From the NCBI GenBank assembly GCA_006226555.1, contig SBGS01000124.1, forward strand, positions 1 to 8,549: 8,549 nucleotides of DNA, written 5' to 3'. Below the pieces are notes generated by a model that saw only the letters and a program-made list of their open reading frames with translations, was not told the origin of the DNA and ran no database searches. Shown one piece after another: positions 1-6,258 of the stretch; the stretch's first letter is position 1; each line of letters begins with the position of its first letter. The DNA comes from Bacteroidota bacterium. GTDB taxonomy: Bacteria; Bacteroidota; Bacteroidia; Flavobacteriales_D; Crocinitomicaceae. A program made the translations under genes and the position numbers.

Positions 1-345
1 GAAACTGTTTTCATTTTAACTCCCGTTTTGTCTGAGGATCAGGCAAAGGAAGCAGTACAGAAATTCGAGAGTGAAATTAAATCTTTGGGTGGTAAAATCA
101 ACTACTCTGAGAGCTGGGGATTGAAAAAACTGGCTTATCCAATCCAGAAAAAATCTACAGGTTTCTATTTCCTTCTTGATTTCCAAGCTGAAGGTAACGT
201 TGTTGCTGATTTAGAATTGTCTATGAAGCGTGATGAGCGTGTTATGCGTTTCTTAACTGTAAAAATGGACAAAGATCATTTGGCTTATGCTGAAAAGCGT
301 AGAGCAAAAATGGGTAATGCTAAGGCTGTTGGCGCTGAGGCTTAA
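1..345 (+). CDS. rpsF: Small ribosomal subunit protein bS6 (5' partial)
   Basis: This is ribosomal protein S6, which binds 16S rRNA together with S18 in the platform of the small subunit. The frame is open from base 1 and reads ETVFILTPVLSEDQ, the usual S6 amino-terminal beta strand. The true start codon therefore lies a few codons before the window, and the TTG at 28 is an internal Leu codon, not a start. The RNA-binding and S18-binding part is seen in the region around KLAYPIQKKSTGFY and in the MKRDERVMRFLTVK strand. The Ala-rich tail ends at a TAA stop. It is followed after 24 nt by rpsR and then rplI, the standard S6-S18-L9 order. Family identity is sure; only the first few residues are missing. 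Confidence 0.97.
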   Translation, partial: ETVFILTPVLSEDQAKEAVQKFESEIKSLGGKINYSESWGLKKLAYPIQKKSTGFYFLLDFQAEGNVVADLELSMKRDERVMRFLTVKMDKDHLAYAEKRRAKMGNAKAVGAEA

Positions 346-369
346 TTTTCAATTTTAAAAAAGTAGACA

Positions 370-633
370 ATGGCTCAAAATGATATTAGATATTTGAATC
401 CGATCAACATCGAGATCAAAAAGAACAAATACTGCCGTTTCAAAAAGAGCGGTATCCGTTTTATCGACTACAAAGACGCTGATTTCTTGTTACGCCTTGT
501 AAATGAGCAAGGAAAGATCCTTCCTAGAAGAATCACAGGAACTTCTGCTAAATACCAGAAGAAAGTAAACAAAGCGATCAAGCGTGCACGTCACATTGCA
601 ATTCTTCCTTACGTGGGAGATATGCTTAAGTAA
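370..633 (+). CDS. rpsR: Small ribosomal subunit protein bS18
   Basis: Ribosomal protein S18, 87 residues, is the S6 partner on the small-subunit platform. Diagnostic segments are KKNKYCRFKKSGIRFIDYKD near residues 17-36, the KILPRRITGTSAKYQ block near 50-64 and the basic helix with IKRARHIAILPY near 70-81. Only one Cys (in KYCRF) is present, so the multi-Cys zinc motif of some S18 proteins is absent. The ATG at 370 is preceded by an A-rich leader without a Shine-Dalgarno sequence, as usual in Bacteroidota. It sits 24 nt after rpsF and 24 nt before rplI and is surely cotranscribed with them. Length and motifs are normal for the family. Confidence 0.97.
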   Translation: MAQNDIRYLNPINIEIKKNKYCRFKKSGIRFIDYKDADFLLRLVNEQGKILPRRITGTSAKYQKKVNKAIKRARHIAILPYVGDMLK

Positions 634-657
634 TTAACCTTAAGAAATTAAGATACG

Positions 658-1104
658 ATGGAAGTAATATTGAAGAAAAACGTTGATAACCTAGGTTATG
701 CAAACGATATCGTTACTGTTAAACCTGGTTACGGTAGAAACTTCTTGATTCCTCAAGGATACGCTGTTTTGGCAACTGAATCAGCTAAGAAAGTTCATGC
801 TGAAAACATGAAGCAAAAAGCTCACAAAGAGTCTAAAATCCTTGCTGAAGCTCAGGAACTTGGTTCAAAACTAGAAGCGATCAAAGTAACAATCGTTACG
901 AAAGCAGGAGATAAAGGAAAGATCTTCGGTTCAGTAAACACGATTCAACTTTCTGACGCTTTAAAAGCTTCAGGTGTTGAACTTGACCGTAAATCGATCA
1001 AGATCGTTAACGAACCGATCAAAGAAGTTGGAACTTACGAAGCAATCGCTAACCTTCACAAAGACGTTAAAACAACGTTCACGTTTGAAGTTATTGGTGA
1101 ATAA
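658..1104 (+). CDS. rplI: Large ribosomal subunit protein bL9
   Basis: Ribosomal protein L9, 148 residues, is the elongated two-domain protein near the L1 stalk of the large subunit. The amino-terminal rRNA-binding domain shows MEVILKKNVDNLGYAN and the family hallmark VKPGYGRNFLIPQGYA at about residues 21-36. A long charged connecting helix follows (about 42-75, rich in Ala, Lys and Glu). The carboxy-terminal domain contains KIFGSVNTIQLSDAL near 88-102 and ends FTFEVIGE. The start is ATG at 658. It is the last gene of the ribosomal operon and is followed by an intrinsic terminator 20 nt after the stop. Nothing is unusual in length or domain order. Confidence 0.97.
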   Translation: MEVILKKNVDNLGYANDIVTVKPGYGRNFLIPQGYAVLATESAKKVHAENMKQKAHKESKILAEAQELGSKLEAIKVTIVTKAGDKGKIFGSVNTIQLSDALKASGVELDRKSIKIVNEPIKEVGTYEAIANLHKDVKTTFTFEVIGE

Positions 1105-1124
1105 TTAACGCTTCATCCTTATTG

Positions 1125-1156
1125 AAAAAGCCTTTCGAAATTCGGGAGGCTTTTTT
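1125..1156 (+). terminator. Intrinsic terminator after rplI
   Basis: The left arm AAAAAGCCTTTCGA (1125-1138) pairs with TCGGGAGGCTTTTT (1142-1155) around a 3-nt loop, giving a 14-bp stem with two G-T pairs, and runs into six T residues at 1151-1156. It ends the ribosomal operon and separates it from the transporter and molybdenum cofactor genes. The A-run on the left arm would also make it work on the opposite strand, but no minus-strand gene needs it here. Confidence 0.88.
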
Positions 1157-1177
1157 GTTTTATGCGATATTTGTAAC

Positions 1178-2215
1178 GTGAAGATCTTTTATCCTTTTCT
1201 TATCCTGCTCTTTGCCAGCTGTGGAGCTCCCTCTAAGGAAGTTAAACCGGCAAAGCTTTCTGCTATTACTTCCCGTCATTTTGATCTGGTAGAAAACGGA
1301 TCTGACGTGTTATTGAAGTTATTCGATCCCAATACAGGTAAGATCGAACAGGAGATCACGATTGACCAGACCAAAGCGCACAAGGTCATTTGTCTTTCTA
1401 CTACTTCTTTGGGAATGTTCCTCGCATTGGAAAAAAGTAATGTACTGATCGGTGTTCCTGAGGAGAAATACATTTACGACCCCGCTATCAAAAAAGCAAT
1501 AGAAGCAAAAAAGATCAAAGCCTATTCAGATGAAACTTCTATAAACGTCGAAGCTATTATTGCCAGTGGCGCTGACATCGTTCTCTATAGCGGATTTGGT
1601 GACAAATTTCCCAACGCAGAAAAATTAGCTCAATTAGGTATCAGTACGATCCCTATCTACGACTGGCGTGAAAATGAGCCGCTTGGAAAAGCAGAATGGA
1701 TCAAGGTGATAGGGGCGATCACAAATCAACGTCAAGAAGCAGAAGACTATTATAACAGGGTTAGTGAGGCCTATAAGGCACTCAAAGCTAAAATAACCCA
1801 TATTGAAACACGTCCAAAAGTGCTTTCGGGCAATCTGATAGGAGACGTATGGTGGGCGCCTGCAGGAAACAGCTATGTAGCCAAGCTCATAGCGGATGCA
1901 AAAGGCGATTATGTATTTGCCAAAACGGAAGGCACCGGAAGTCTCAGCTATTCTATGGAAGAGATATTGGAAGCTCCGAAAACAGACATCTGGATCAACC
2001 CGGGATTTAGTAAAAAATCAGAGATCATCTCGAATACCCCACTTGCACACCGAATACCTAGCTATCAAAACGTTTATTGCTACTCCGGAAACATGAATTT
2101 GTTTTGGGAAAGATCTGCGATCGAACCGCATCATGTGCTCGAAGATCTGATAAGGATCTTTCACCCGGGAGTTCTCGCAGACGGGAATTACTATTTTTAT
2201 AGCAAAATAGACTGA
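1178..2215 (+). CDS. ABC importer substrate-binding lipoprotein, BtuF/FecB-like; candidate molybdate/tungstate binder
   Basis: This is a periplasmic, lipid-anchored solute-binding protein of the class used with FecCD-type permeases (vitamin B12, siderophore, heme; also molybdate in the MolA group). The 345-residue product starts at GTG 1178. An upstream ATG at 1162 hits a stop after four codons, and this GTG keeps a complete signal peptide. MKIFYPFLILLFASC has a hydrophobic core and a lipobox with the acylated Cys at residue 15. The two binding lobes follow: KVICLSTTSLGMFLALEK near 69-86, with a domain hallmark ETSINVEAIIASGADIVLY near 119-137, and the second lobe with VWWAPAGNSY near 224-233 and DIWINPGF near 270-277. 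The ending SAIEPHHVLEDLIRIFHPG is typical of Bacteroidota members. It starts the transporter-moeA unit 22 nt after the terminator. The ligand cannot be read from sequence; molybdate is inferred from neighbours, and an iron complex or corrinoid remains possible. Confidence 0.85.
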   Translation: MKIFYPFLILLFASCGAPSKEVKPAKLSAITSRHFDLVENGSDVLLKLFDPNTGKIEQEITIDQTKAHKVICLSTTSLGMFLALEKSNVLIGVPEEKYIYDPAIKKAIEAKKIKAYSDETSINVEAIIASGADIVLYSGFGDKFPNAEKLAQLGISTIPIYDWRENEPLGKAEWIKVIGAITNQRQEAEDYYNRVSEAYKALKAKITHIETRPKVLSGNLIGDVWWAPAGNSYVAKLIADAKGDYVFAKTEGTGSLSYSMEEILEAPKTDIWINPGFSKKSEIISNTPLAHRIPSYQNVYCYSGNMNLFWERSAIEPHHVLEDLIRIFHPGVLADGNYYFYSKID

Positions 2216-2221
2216 TCGATC

Positions 2222-3214
2222 TTGAAACGAAAGCATGTCAGCATATTACTGATCATTGCCCTGCTCATTCCTGTAGCAGCTGTTCTGCATATTTTCACAG
2301 GAGTCTATGACCTTAACTTTGATGTACTGATCAAAAGTTTATCTGATTTTGACCCGGCAAACAGTGCTGAAGTCATCATGCGCGAGATCCGAATACCAAG
2401 AATGATCACTGCGATCATAGCGGGTGGCGCTCTCTCGATAGCCGGATTGCTGATGCAAACGTTGTTTCAAAACCCGCTCGCCGGACCATACGTACTCGGA
2501 ATCAACTCGGGCGCGAGTTTATTCGTGGCGATTGCAACCATGACAGGACTTTCCTTTATCACATCACAATACGGACTCATTTTCAACGCACTGCTCGGTG
2601 CTTTCCTGTTCGGGATCGTGATTCTCTTATTCTCTCGCTTTTCGAAGAATCAGATCACCCTCTTATTGACGGGTATCATGATCGGAAGCTTTACTTCCGC
2701 TTTCATTGCCATACTGCAACAAATGAGTCACATGCAAGATCTGAAGCGCTTCACATTATGGGGACTAGGTTCCTTGCAAAAGGTTCAGTTGTCGGATACG
2801 CCGATCCTGCTTGCATTCTTCGCTGTAGGAATCATTTTTTCACTGATCAGTGTTCGATCACTGAATATTCTTGTACTGGGATTTCAAGAAGCCAAATTAC
2901 ACGGAATAAATACTGCCCGACTAAAATATGGTCTGATTGGAATTACGGCATTGCTTGCAGGTATCGTAACAGCCTATTGCGGACCAATTGCCTTCGTTGG
3001 TCTGGCAGTTCCAAACATTGTGCGCATCGTATTTAAAACACAGGAACACAAAACGCTGATCCTGGGATCGGTAATCTGTGGCGCACTCTTCCTGTTACTT
3101 TCAGACCTCATTGTCCTTTTGCTGGAAAGTCATGTACTCATACCGATCAATGCCATCACATCGATCATAGGTGCTCCAATTGTTGTATTCATTCTTTTTA
3201 AACGCCTGAAATGA
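2222..3214 (+). CDS. FecCD/BtuC-type ABC importer permease
   Basis: This inner-membrane permease of a type II ABC importer has 330 residues and, by eye, nine to ten hydrophobic helices; the first covers about residues 7-25. Family signatures are REIRIPRMITAIIAGGALSI (54-73), QTLFQNPLAGPYVLGINSGA (79-98), the coupling region around LHGINTARLKY (226-236), GPIAFVGLAVPNIVR (254-268) and PINAITSIIGAP (308-319). Two usual residues differ: Asn265 stands where VPH is common, and PINAIT replaces the usual PvGivT. The start is TTG 2222, six nt after the previous stop and in the same frame. The next in-frame ATG is at residue 53 and would remove the first helix, so TTG is preferred. The gene overlaps the ATPase gene by 4 nt (ATGA). 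It presumably works as a homodimer with that ATPase. Confidence 0.93.
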   Translation: MKRKHVSILLIIALLIPVAAVLHIFTGVYDLNFDVLIKSLSDFDPANSAEVIMREIRIPRMITAIIAGGALSIAGLLMQTLFQNPLAGPYVLGINSGASLFVAIATMTGLSFITSQYGLIFNALLGAFLFGIVILLFSRFSKNQITLLLTGIMIGSFTSAFIAILQQMSHMQDLKRFTLWGLGSLQKVQLSDTPILLAFFAVGIIFSLISVRSLNILVLGFQEAKLHGINTARLKYGLIGITALLAGIVTAYCGPIAFVGLAVPNIVRIVFKTQEHKTLILGSVICGALFLLLSDLIVLLLESHVLIPINAITSIIGAPIVVFILFKRLK

Positions 3215-3918
3215 TACGCATTCTTAATACGTCTATTGGGTACGAAACTCCCCTACTGTCGATCCAGGAGCTGGAATTGAAAAAGGGAAACACCTACGTG
3301 ATCCTTGGAAAGAACGGAGCGGGAAAAACCACTTTTCTCAGATGTCTTTTGGGTGAATCTTCGTTTCTGTCTTCTGATGAAATAAGCATCGATTCATCGG
3401 ATCTACGTTCAATGGATCCAAAAGACAAAACGGAGTACATTTCATTCGTTTCAAGCCGACCGGCGTTAGCCGAATATATATCCGTTCAGGATTACGTATC
3501 ACTTGGTCGTACTCCTTACCTGAACGCATTCGGAACATTGAGAAAAGAAGATCTTGAAGCCGTAGAAAAGAGTATCGGTCTGTGCGGTATTTCCCACTTG
3601 AAAGACCGTTCAATGGATGCCATTAGTGACGGTGAACGACAAATGGCTGCTGTCGCAAAAGCCCTTGCTCAAAATACACCGTATATCCTTTTGGATGAAC
3701 CAACAGCTTATCTTGACTATACAAACAAGAGAAAGCTGGTTGATCAATTGATAGCGATTGCGGAGAAAGAAAATAAGTGCGTCATATTTACGTCACACGA
3801 TGTAGAACTGGTTTTATCCAGCTCGTGCGAGACGATCACTATCCTGCGCGATCAGAAAAAAATGATCCTCAACGAAGTTAAACCGACGCTCGAGGAGCTG
3901 ATAGAAAACGTATTCTGA
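3211..3918 (+). CDS. ABC importer ATP-binding protein (FecE/BtuD-like)
   Basis: This cytoplasmic nucleotide-binding subunit of 235 residues drives the adjacent permease. Walker A is GKNGAGKTT (33-41), the signature is ISDGERQ (138-144) in place of LSGGQ, Walker B with catalytic Glu is YILLDEPTAYLD (158-169), and the switch His is in FTSHD (193-197). The region VQDYVSLGRTPYLNAFG (92-108) is the FecE/BtuD family mark. The Q-loop position, where a Gln is expected, reads FVSSRP (79-84). From memory, Bacteroidota homologues often carry Thr or Ser here, so this may be a lineage trait and not a defect. The ATG overlaps the permease stop by 4 nt, and its own stop overlaps moeA by 1 nt (TGATG), so translation of importer and cofactor gene is likely coupled. 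Confidence 0.94.
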   Translation: MIRILNTSIGYETPLLSIQELELKKGNTYVILGKNGAGKTTFLRCLLGESSFLSSDEISIDSSDLRSMDPKDKTEYISFVSSRPALAEYISVQDYVSLGRTPYLNAFGTLRKEDLEAVEKSIGLCGISHLKDRSMDAISDGERQMAAVAKALAQNTPYILLDEPTAYLDYTNKRKLVDQLIAIAEKENKCVIFTSHDVELVLSSSCETITILRDQKKMILNEVKPTLEELIENVF

Positions 3919-5093
3919 TGATACCGGTAAAAGAAGCCTTGGATAGGATCAATACAAACTGTCTTCCACTTGAAGAGATCCAGCTCCCTATACAGGAAGC
4001 CGTTGGATACGTATTAGCAACCGATATCGAAGCGCACTTGGACATGCCTCCTTTCGATCAGTCTGCCATGGATGGCTATGCTGTAAACTGGAACGATACG
4101 ATTGAGCAATACACCGTAATCGGCGTGATCCAGGCCGGAGACGACGCAGACGGCATTTCACTTTCGCCGGGAGAATGCGCAAGGATCTATACCGGAGAAA
4201 TGGTACCCAAAGGTGCAAACACGGTTATCCAACAGGAAAATGTTATCCATGAAGACAATATTATCCGCATCACGGATGGTAAAGCAGGATTGAATATTCG
4301 CTCAAGAGGAGAACAATACACGAAAGGTGAAAAGCTGATTTCCAAAGGTCACATACTCAACCCCGGAAGTGTTGGATTCATTGCTTCCAATGGGTTCACA
4401 CACCTTACTGTTACTCCTGAACCGCGTATCAAAATACTGGTAACCGGTAATGAGCTGGGAGAACGAGGAAATCCACTGCACCCGGGACAGATCTATGAAT
4501 CAAACTCTGTTATGCTGTTAGCAGCACTGAAAAGCTTCGGTTTTGATGCAGAAACGGAGAAGGTGGAAGATGACCTGAACACCTTAAAAATAGCTGTAGC
4601 TAGAGCGCTTGATACCGCCGATATGGTATTGATCTCGGGAGGAATCTCTGTGGGAGATTACGATTTCGTGCGACAGGCATTGACGGAGAATGGCGTTGAA
4701 GAAGTCTTTTATAAAGTCCGACAGAAACCTGGTAAGCCCTTATACTTCGGAAGAAAGGAACGCAAGGTTGTATTTGGACTTCCCGGTAATCCTTCCTCTG
4801 CCCTGACGAGTTTTTACATCTATGTGCTCAAAGCGATCGAAGGACTTACCAACCGATCCGAGCCCTTTCTCGAAAAAACAACGGTAACGCTGGAACACGA
4901 TTTCATGAAAAAAGGCACGTTGACCAATTTTATCCGAGCGCGCATCACAGGTTCAACTGTTCAGGTGCTCTCCCATCAAAGCTCAGCCATGCTGAACGCC
5001 TGGCGCGATTCGAATGCCATCCTTATCATTCCGGATGAGTTCAATGCCTGTGAAAAAGGACAGCAGTTCGAAGCTTTTAAATTACCCCTTTAA
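3918..5093 (+). CDS. moeA: Molybdopterin molybdenumtransferase MoeA
   Basis: MoeA hydrolyses adenylylated molybdopterin and inserts molybdate into the dithiolene, the step that consumes the imported oxyanion. The 391 residues match the usual length. Domains are the MoeA N-terminal region with MPPFDQSAMDGYAV (43-56) and VPKGANTVIQQEN (97-109), the MoCF-binding domain with ILVTGNEL (173-180), YESNSVML (193-200), ISGGISVGDYDFV (239-251), PGKPLYFG (271-278) and FGLPGNPSSA (286-295), and a C-terminal beta domain from about 315. Its position directly after the importer ATPase, with a 1-nt overlap, is the strongest contextual evidence that the importer carries molybdate or tungstate. No catalytic loop appears damaged. 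The partner adenylyltransferase is the MoaB domain at the window's right end. Confidence 0.97.
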   Translation: MIPVKEALDRINTNCLPLEEIQLPIQEAVGYVLATDIEAHLDMPPFDQSAMDGYAVNWNDTIEQYTVIGVIQAGDDADGISLSPGECARIYTGEMVPKGANTVIQQENVIHEDNIIRITDGKAGLNIRSRGEQYTKGEKLISKGHILNPGSVGFIASNGFTHLTVTPEPRIKILVTGNELGERGNPLHPGQIYESNSVMLLAALKSFGFDAETEKVEDDLNTLKIAVARALDTADMVLISGGISVGDYDFVRQALTENGVEEVFYKVRQKPGKPLYFGRKERKVVFGLPGNPSSALTSFYIYVLKAIEGLTNRSEPFLEKTTVTLEHDFMKKGTLTNFIRARITGSTVQVLSHQSSAMLNAWRDSNAILIIPDEFNACEKGQQFEAFKLPL

Positions 5094-5097
5094 TGAT

Positions 5098-5105
5098 TAC
5101 TTTAG
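5098..5105 (+). promoter_or_regulatory. Possible -7 element of a Bacteroidota promoter for modE
   Basis: TACTTTAG matches seven of eight positions of the Bacteroidota primary-sigma -7 consensus TAnnTTTG. It lies immediately upstream of the inverted repeat, placing a transcription start within the repeat. No convincing -33 TTG element is seen at the expected distance, and the stretch is AT-rich, so this could be chance. Confidence 0.3.
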
Positions 5106-5128
5106 CGTTATGCACGGAAATGCATAAC
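5106..5128 (+). promoter_or_regulatory. ModE-like operator (inverted repeat) upstream of modE
   Basis: The arms GTTATGCA (5107-5114) and TGCATAAC (5121-5128) are perfect reverse complements across the 6-nt spacer CGGAAA. With C5106 the left half reads CGTTAT, and it is followed after 12 nt by ATAAC. As I recall it, the E. coli modA operator has CGTTAT and ATAACG halves with the same 12-nt spacing. The site lies 4 nt before the start codon of a ModE-type regulator, as expected for autoregulation, and could also control the five genes downstream. There is no T-run, so it is not an intrinsic terminator. ModE binding is inferred, not shown. Confidence 0.65.
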
Positions 5129-5132
5129 CAAA

Positions 5133-5471
5133 ATGAGTCTCAAAGGAAAGATCTGGATTGAAAACCAAGCGGGCGTTAACCTTGGCAAAGGCAGGGTTGT
5201 TCTACTGAAGATGATCGGTGAAAAAGGATCTCTTTCAAAGGCAGCTACTGCGATCAATATTTCATACCGCAAAGCCTGGGAGCAAGTGCGTGAAATGAAC
5301 GCCTATTCTTCTGTTCCATTGGTAGAATTGTCTCCCGGCGGAAAAGGTGGCGGCGGTGCAAAGCTCACTCCAAAGGCTCATGAGATCATCTCGATGTACG
5401 AACAGCTCGAGCATGATCACAAGGCCTTCCTGAAAGAAAAAGAAATCGAGTTCAGTCAGCTATGGAGATAA
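5133..5471 (+). CDS. Stand-alone ModE-type winged-helix regulator (DNA-binding domain only)
   Basis: This 112-residue protein corresponds to the amino-terminal, LysR-like DNA-binding domain of ModE. Motifs are LGKGRVVLLKMIGEKGSLSK (17-36), the recognition helix region AATAINISYRKAWEQV (37-52), the MN turn, the Gly-rich wing SPGGKGGGGAKLTPKA (67-82), and a terminal dimerisation helix about 84-104. E. coli ModE continues with two Mop/TOBE domains that bind molybdate. Here the protein stops, so how it would sense metal is unknown. The start ATG 5133 follows an A-rich stretch and a perfect palindrome. The 3' end overlaps mobA by 10 nt. The likely role is control of this molybdenum cofactor and uptake cluster; the product is often annotated simply as a winged-helix or LysR-family protein. 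Confidence 0.88.
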   Translation: MSLKGKIWIENQAGVNLGKGRVVLLKMIGEKGSLSKAATAINISYRKAWEQVREMNAYSSVPLVELSPGGKGGGGAKLTPKAHEIISMYEQLEHDHKAFLKEKEIEFSQLWR

Positions 5472-6022
5472 GTGCATACATACTGGCCGGCGGTAAAAGC
5501 AGTCGTTTTGGTTCGGACAAGGCGCAACACGTCGTGGATGGCGATACCATGCTTGATCGTATCTATCGTGCGATCGCTGCTGCGGGATTTAACGCGATAT
5601 ACGTCATTGGAAGAAGCGAGTTCCCCGATCTTGACCCTAAGAGCTGTATTAAAGATAAAGTAAGTGAAAAAGGACCTTTGGGCGGCATTTACACGGCACT
5701 ATCGCATACTACTAGTGATCGTGTTTTTGTGATCAGCTGTGACCTTCCCTATGTTTCTTCAGACCTTATACAGTCATTTGTCGACAAAGGAAAAATGCTC
5801 CAGCATGTGATCGTATCGGTTGAAGGCAGATTACAACCGCTATTCGGCATCTTTCACAAAGACGGGGCTAGAAAGCTGGAAGAGCTGATCGAGCTGAATG
5901 AGCTGAAGGTCATGCGCTTTATTGAATCACTGGACGCTGAAATCATAGACGCTTCTACGCTTAAAGGCTATACGAAAACGAGTTTAACGAATGTAAACAC
6001 ACAGCAGGACCTATTGATATGA
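5462..6022 (+). CDS. mobA: Molybdenum cofactor guanylyltransferase MobA
   Basis: MobA transfers GMP from GTP to molybdopterin, giving the guanine dinucleotide cofactor of the DMSO reductase family (nitrate reductases, formate dehydrogenases). The 186-residue protein has the nucleotidyltransferase fold: LAGGKSSRFGSDKA (8-21), with the conserved Arg and Asp-Lys, KGPLGGIYTAL (70-80), ISCDLPYVSSDLI (91-103), RLQPLFGIFHK (123-133) and the ending SLTNVNTQQDL (174-184). Arg-Phe replaces the more common Arg-Met in the first motif, a mild change. The start ATG lies within the end of modE (10-nt overlap), and the stop overlaps moaD by 4 nt. Its presence implies that the organism has at least one bis-MGD enzyme, none of which is in the window. 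Confidence 0.94.
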   Translation: MEISAYILAGGKSSRFGSDKAQHVVDGDTMLDRIYRAIAAAGFNAIYVIGRSEFPDLDPKSCIKDKVSEKGPLGGIYTALSHTTSDRVFVISCDLPYVSSDLIQSFVDKGKMLQHVIVSVEGRLQPLFGIFHKDGARKLEELIELNELKVMRFIESLDAEIIDASTLKGYTKTSLTNVNTQQDLLI

Positions 6023-6258
6023 GCAGAACGATCAACATATTATATTTTGGAGCAATCGCAGAGCGAACGGGCAGACAAAAAGAGGAAATCTCAGTCGACC
6101 TGATCAAGGATCGAACGATCGAAGCGTTTGTCACGACGACTTACCCTTCTCTCCAAGACATGTCGTTTACAATAGCGGTTGACGGTATGATCGGCGCTGA
6201 GCTTGATCCTGAGCTATCGAAGGAGATCGCCCTATTACCACCATTTGCAGGAGGATAA
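6019..6258 (+). CDS. moaD: Molybdopterin synthase small subunit MoaD
   Basis: MoaD is the ubiquitin-like sulfur carrier of molybdopterin synthase. After adenylation by MoeB and sulfuration, its carboxy-terminal thiocarboxylate gives sulfur to precursor Z bound on MoaE. The 79 residues match family length. Seen motifs are INILYFGAIAERTG (5-18) and the end ALLPPFAGG (71-79) with the obligatory terminal Gly-Gly. It overlaps mobA by 4 nt (ATGA), and its TAA shares a base with the moeB ATG (TAATG). A GGAGGA sequence before moeB is just the Gly-Gly codons and should not be read as a Shine-Dalgarno site. Partners MoeB and MoaE are the next two genes. Confidence 0.95.
   Translation: MSRTINILYFGAIAERTGRQKEEISVDLIKDRTIEAFVTTTYPSLQDMSFTIAVDGMIGAELDPELSKEIALLPPFAGG

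Noticed and set aside
28..345. rpsF beginning at TTG 28
   Set aside because: The frame is open to base 1 and encodes the conserved S6 N-terminus ETVFILTPVL, so the start is outside the window.
1166..1173. GATATTTG as a -7 promoter element for the SBP gene
   Set aside because: It matches most of TAnnTTTG but starts with GA, has no -33 TTG at the right distance, and would put the transcription start at or beyond the GTG start codon.
1156..1178. A second, degenerate ModE-like site before the SBP gene (TGTTTTA and TGTAACG halves)
   Set aside because: The right half resembles an ATAACG half-site, but the left arm matches its complement at only about four of seven positions, the spacing is not 12 nt, and it overlaps the terminator T-run and the start codon. 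It is too weak to list as a feature.
5107..5128. The inverted repeat as a transcription terminator for moeA
   Set aside because: The stem is AT-rich and no T-run follows; its geometry fits a protein-binding operator better.
5093..5161. A 22-codon ORF starting in TAATG at the moeA stop, and a 5-codon ORF (5110-5127) inside the palindrome, as leader peptides
   Set aside because: Both are short, have no recognisable composition such as a run of regulatory codons, and are expected by chance. The palindrome itself explains the conserved-looking sequence.
6250..6255. GGAGGA as a Shine-Dalgarno site for moeB
   Set aside because: These bases are the Gly-Gly codons required at the MoaD C-terminus, and Bacteroidota generally do not depend on Shine-Dalgarno pairing.
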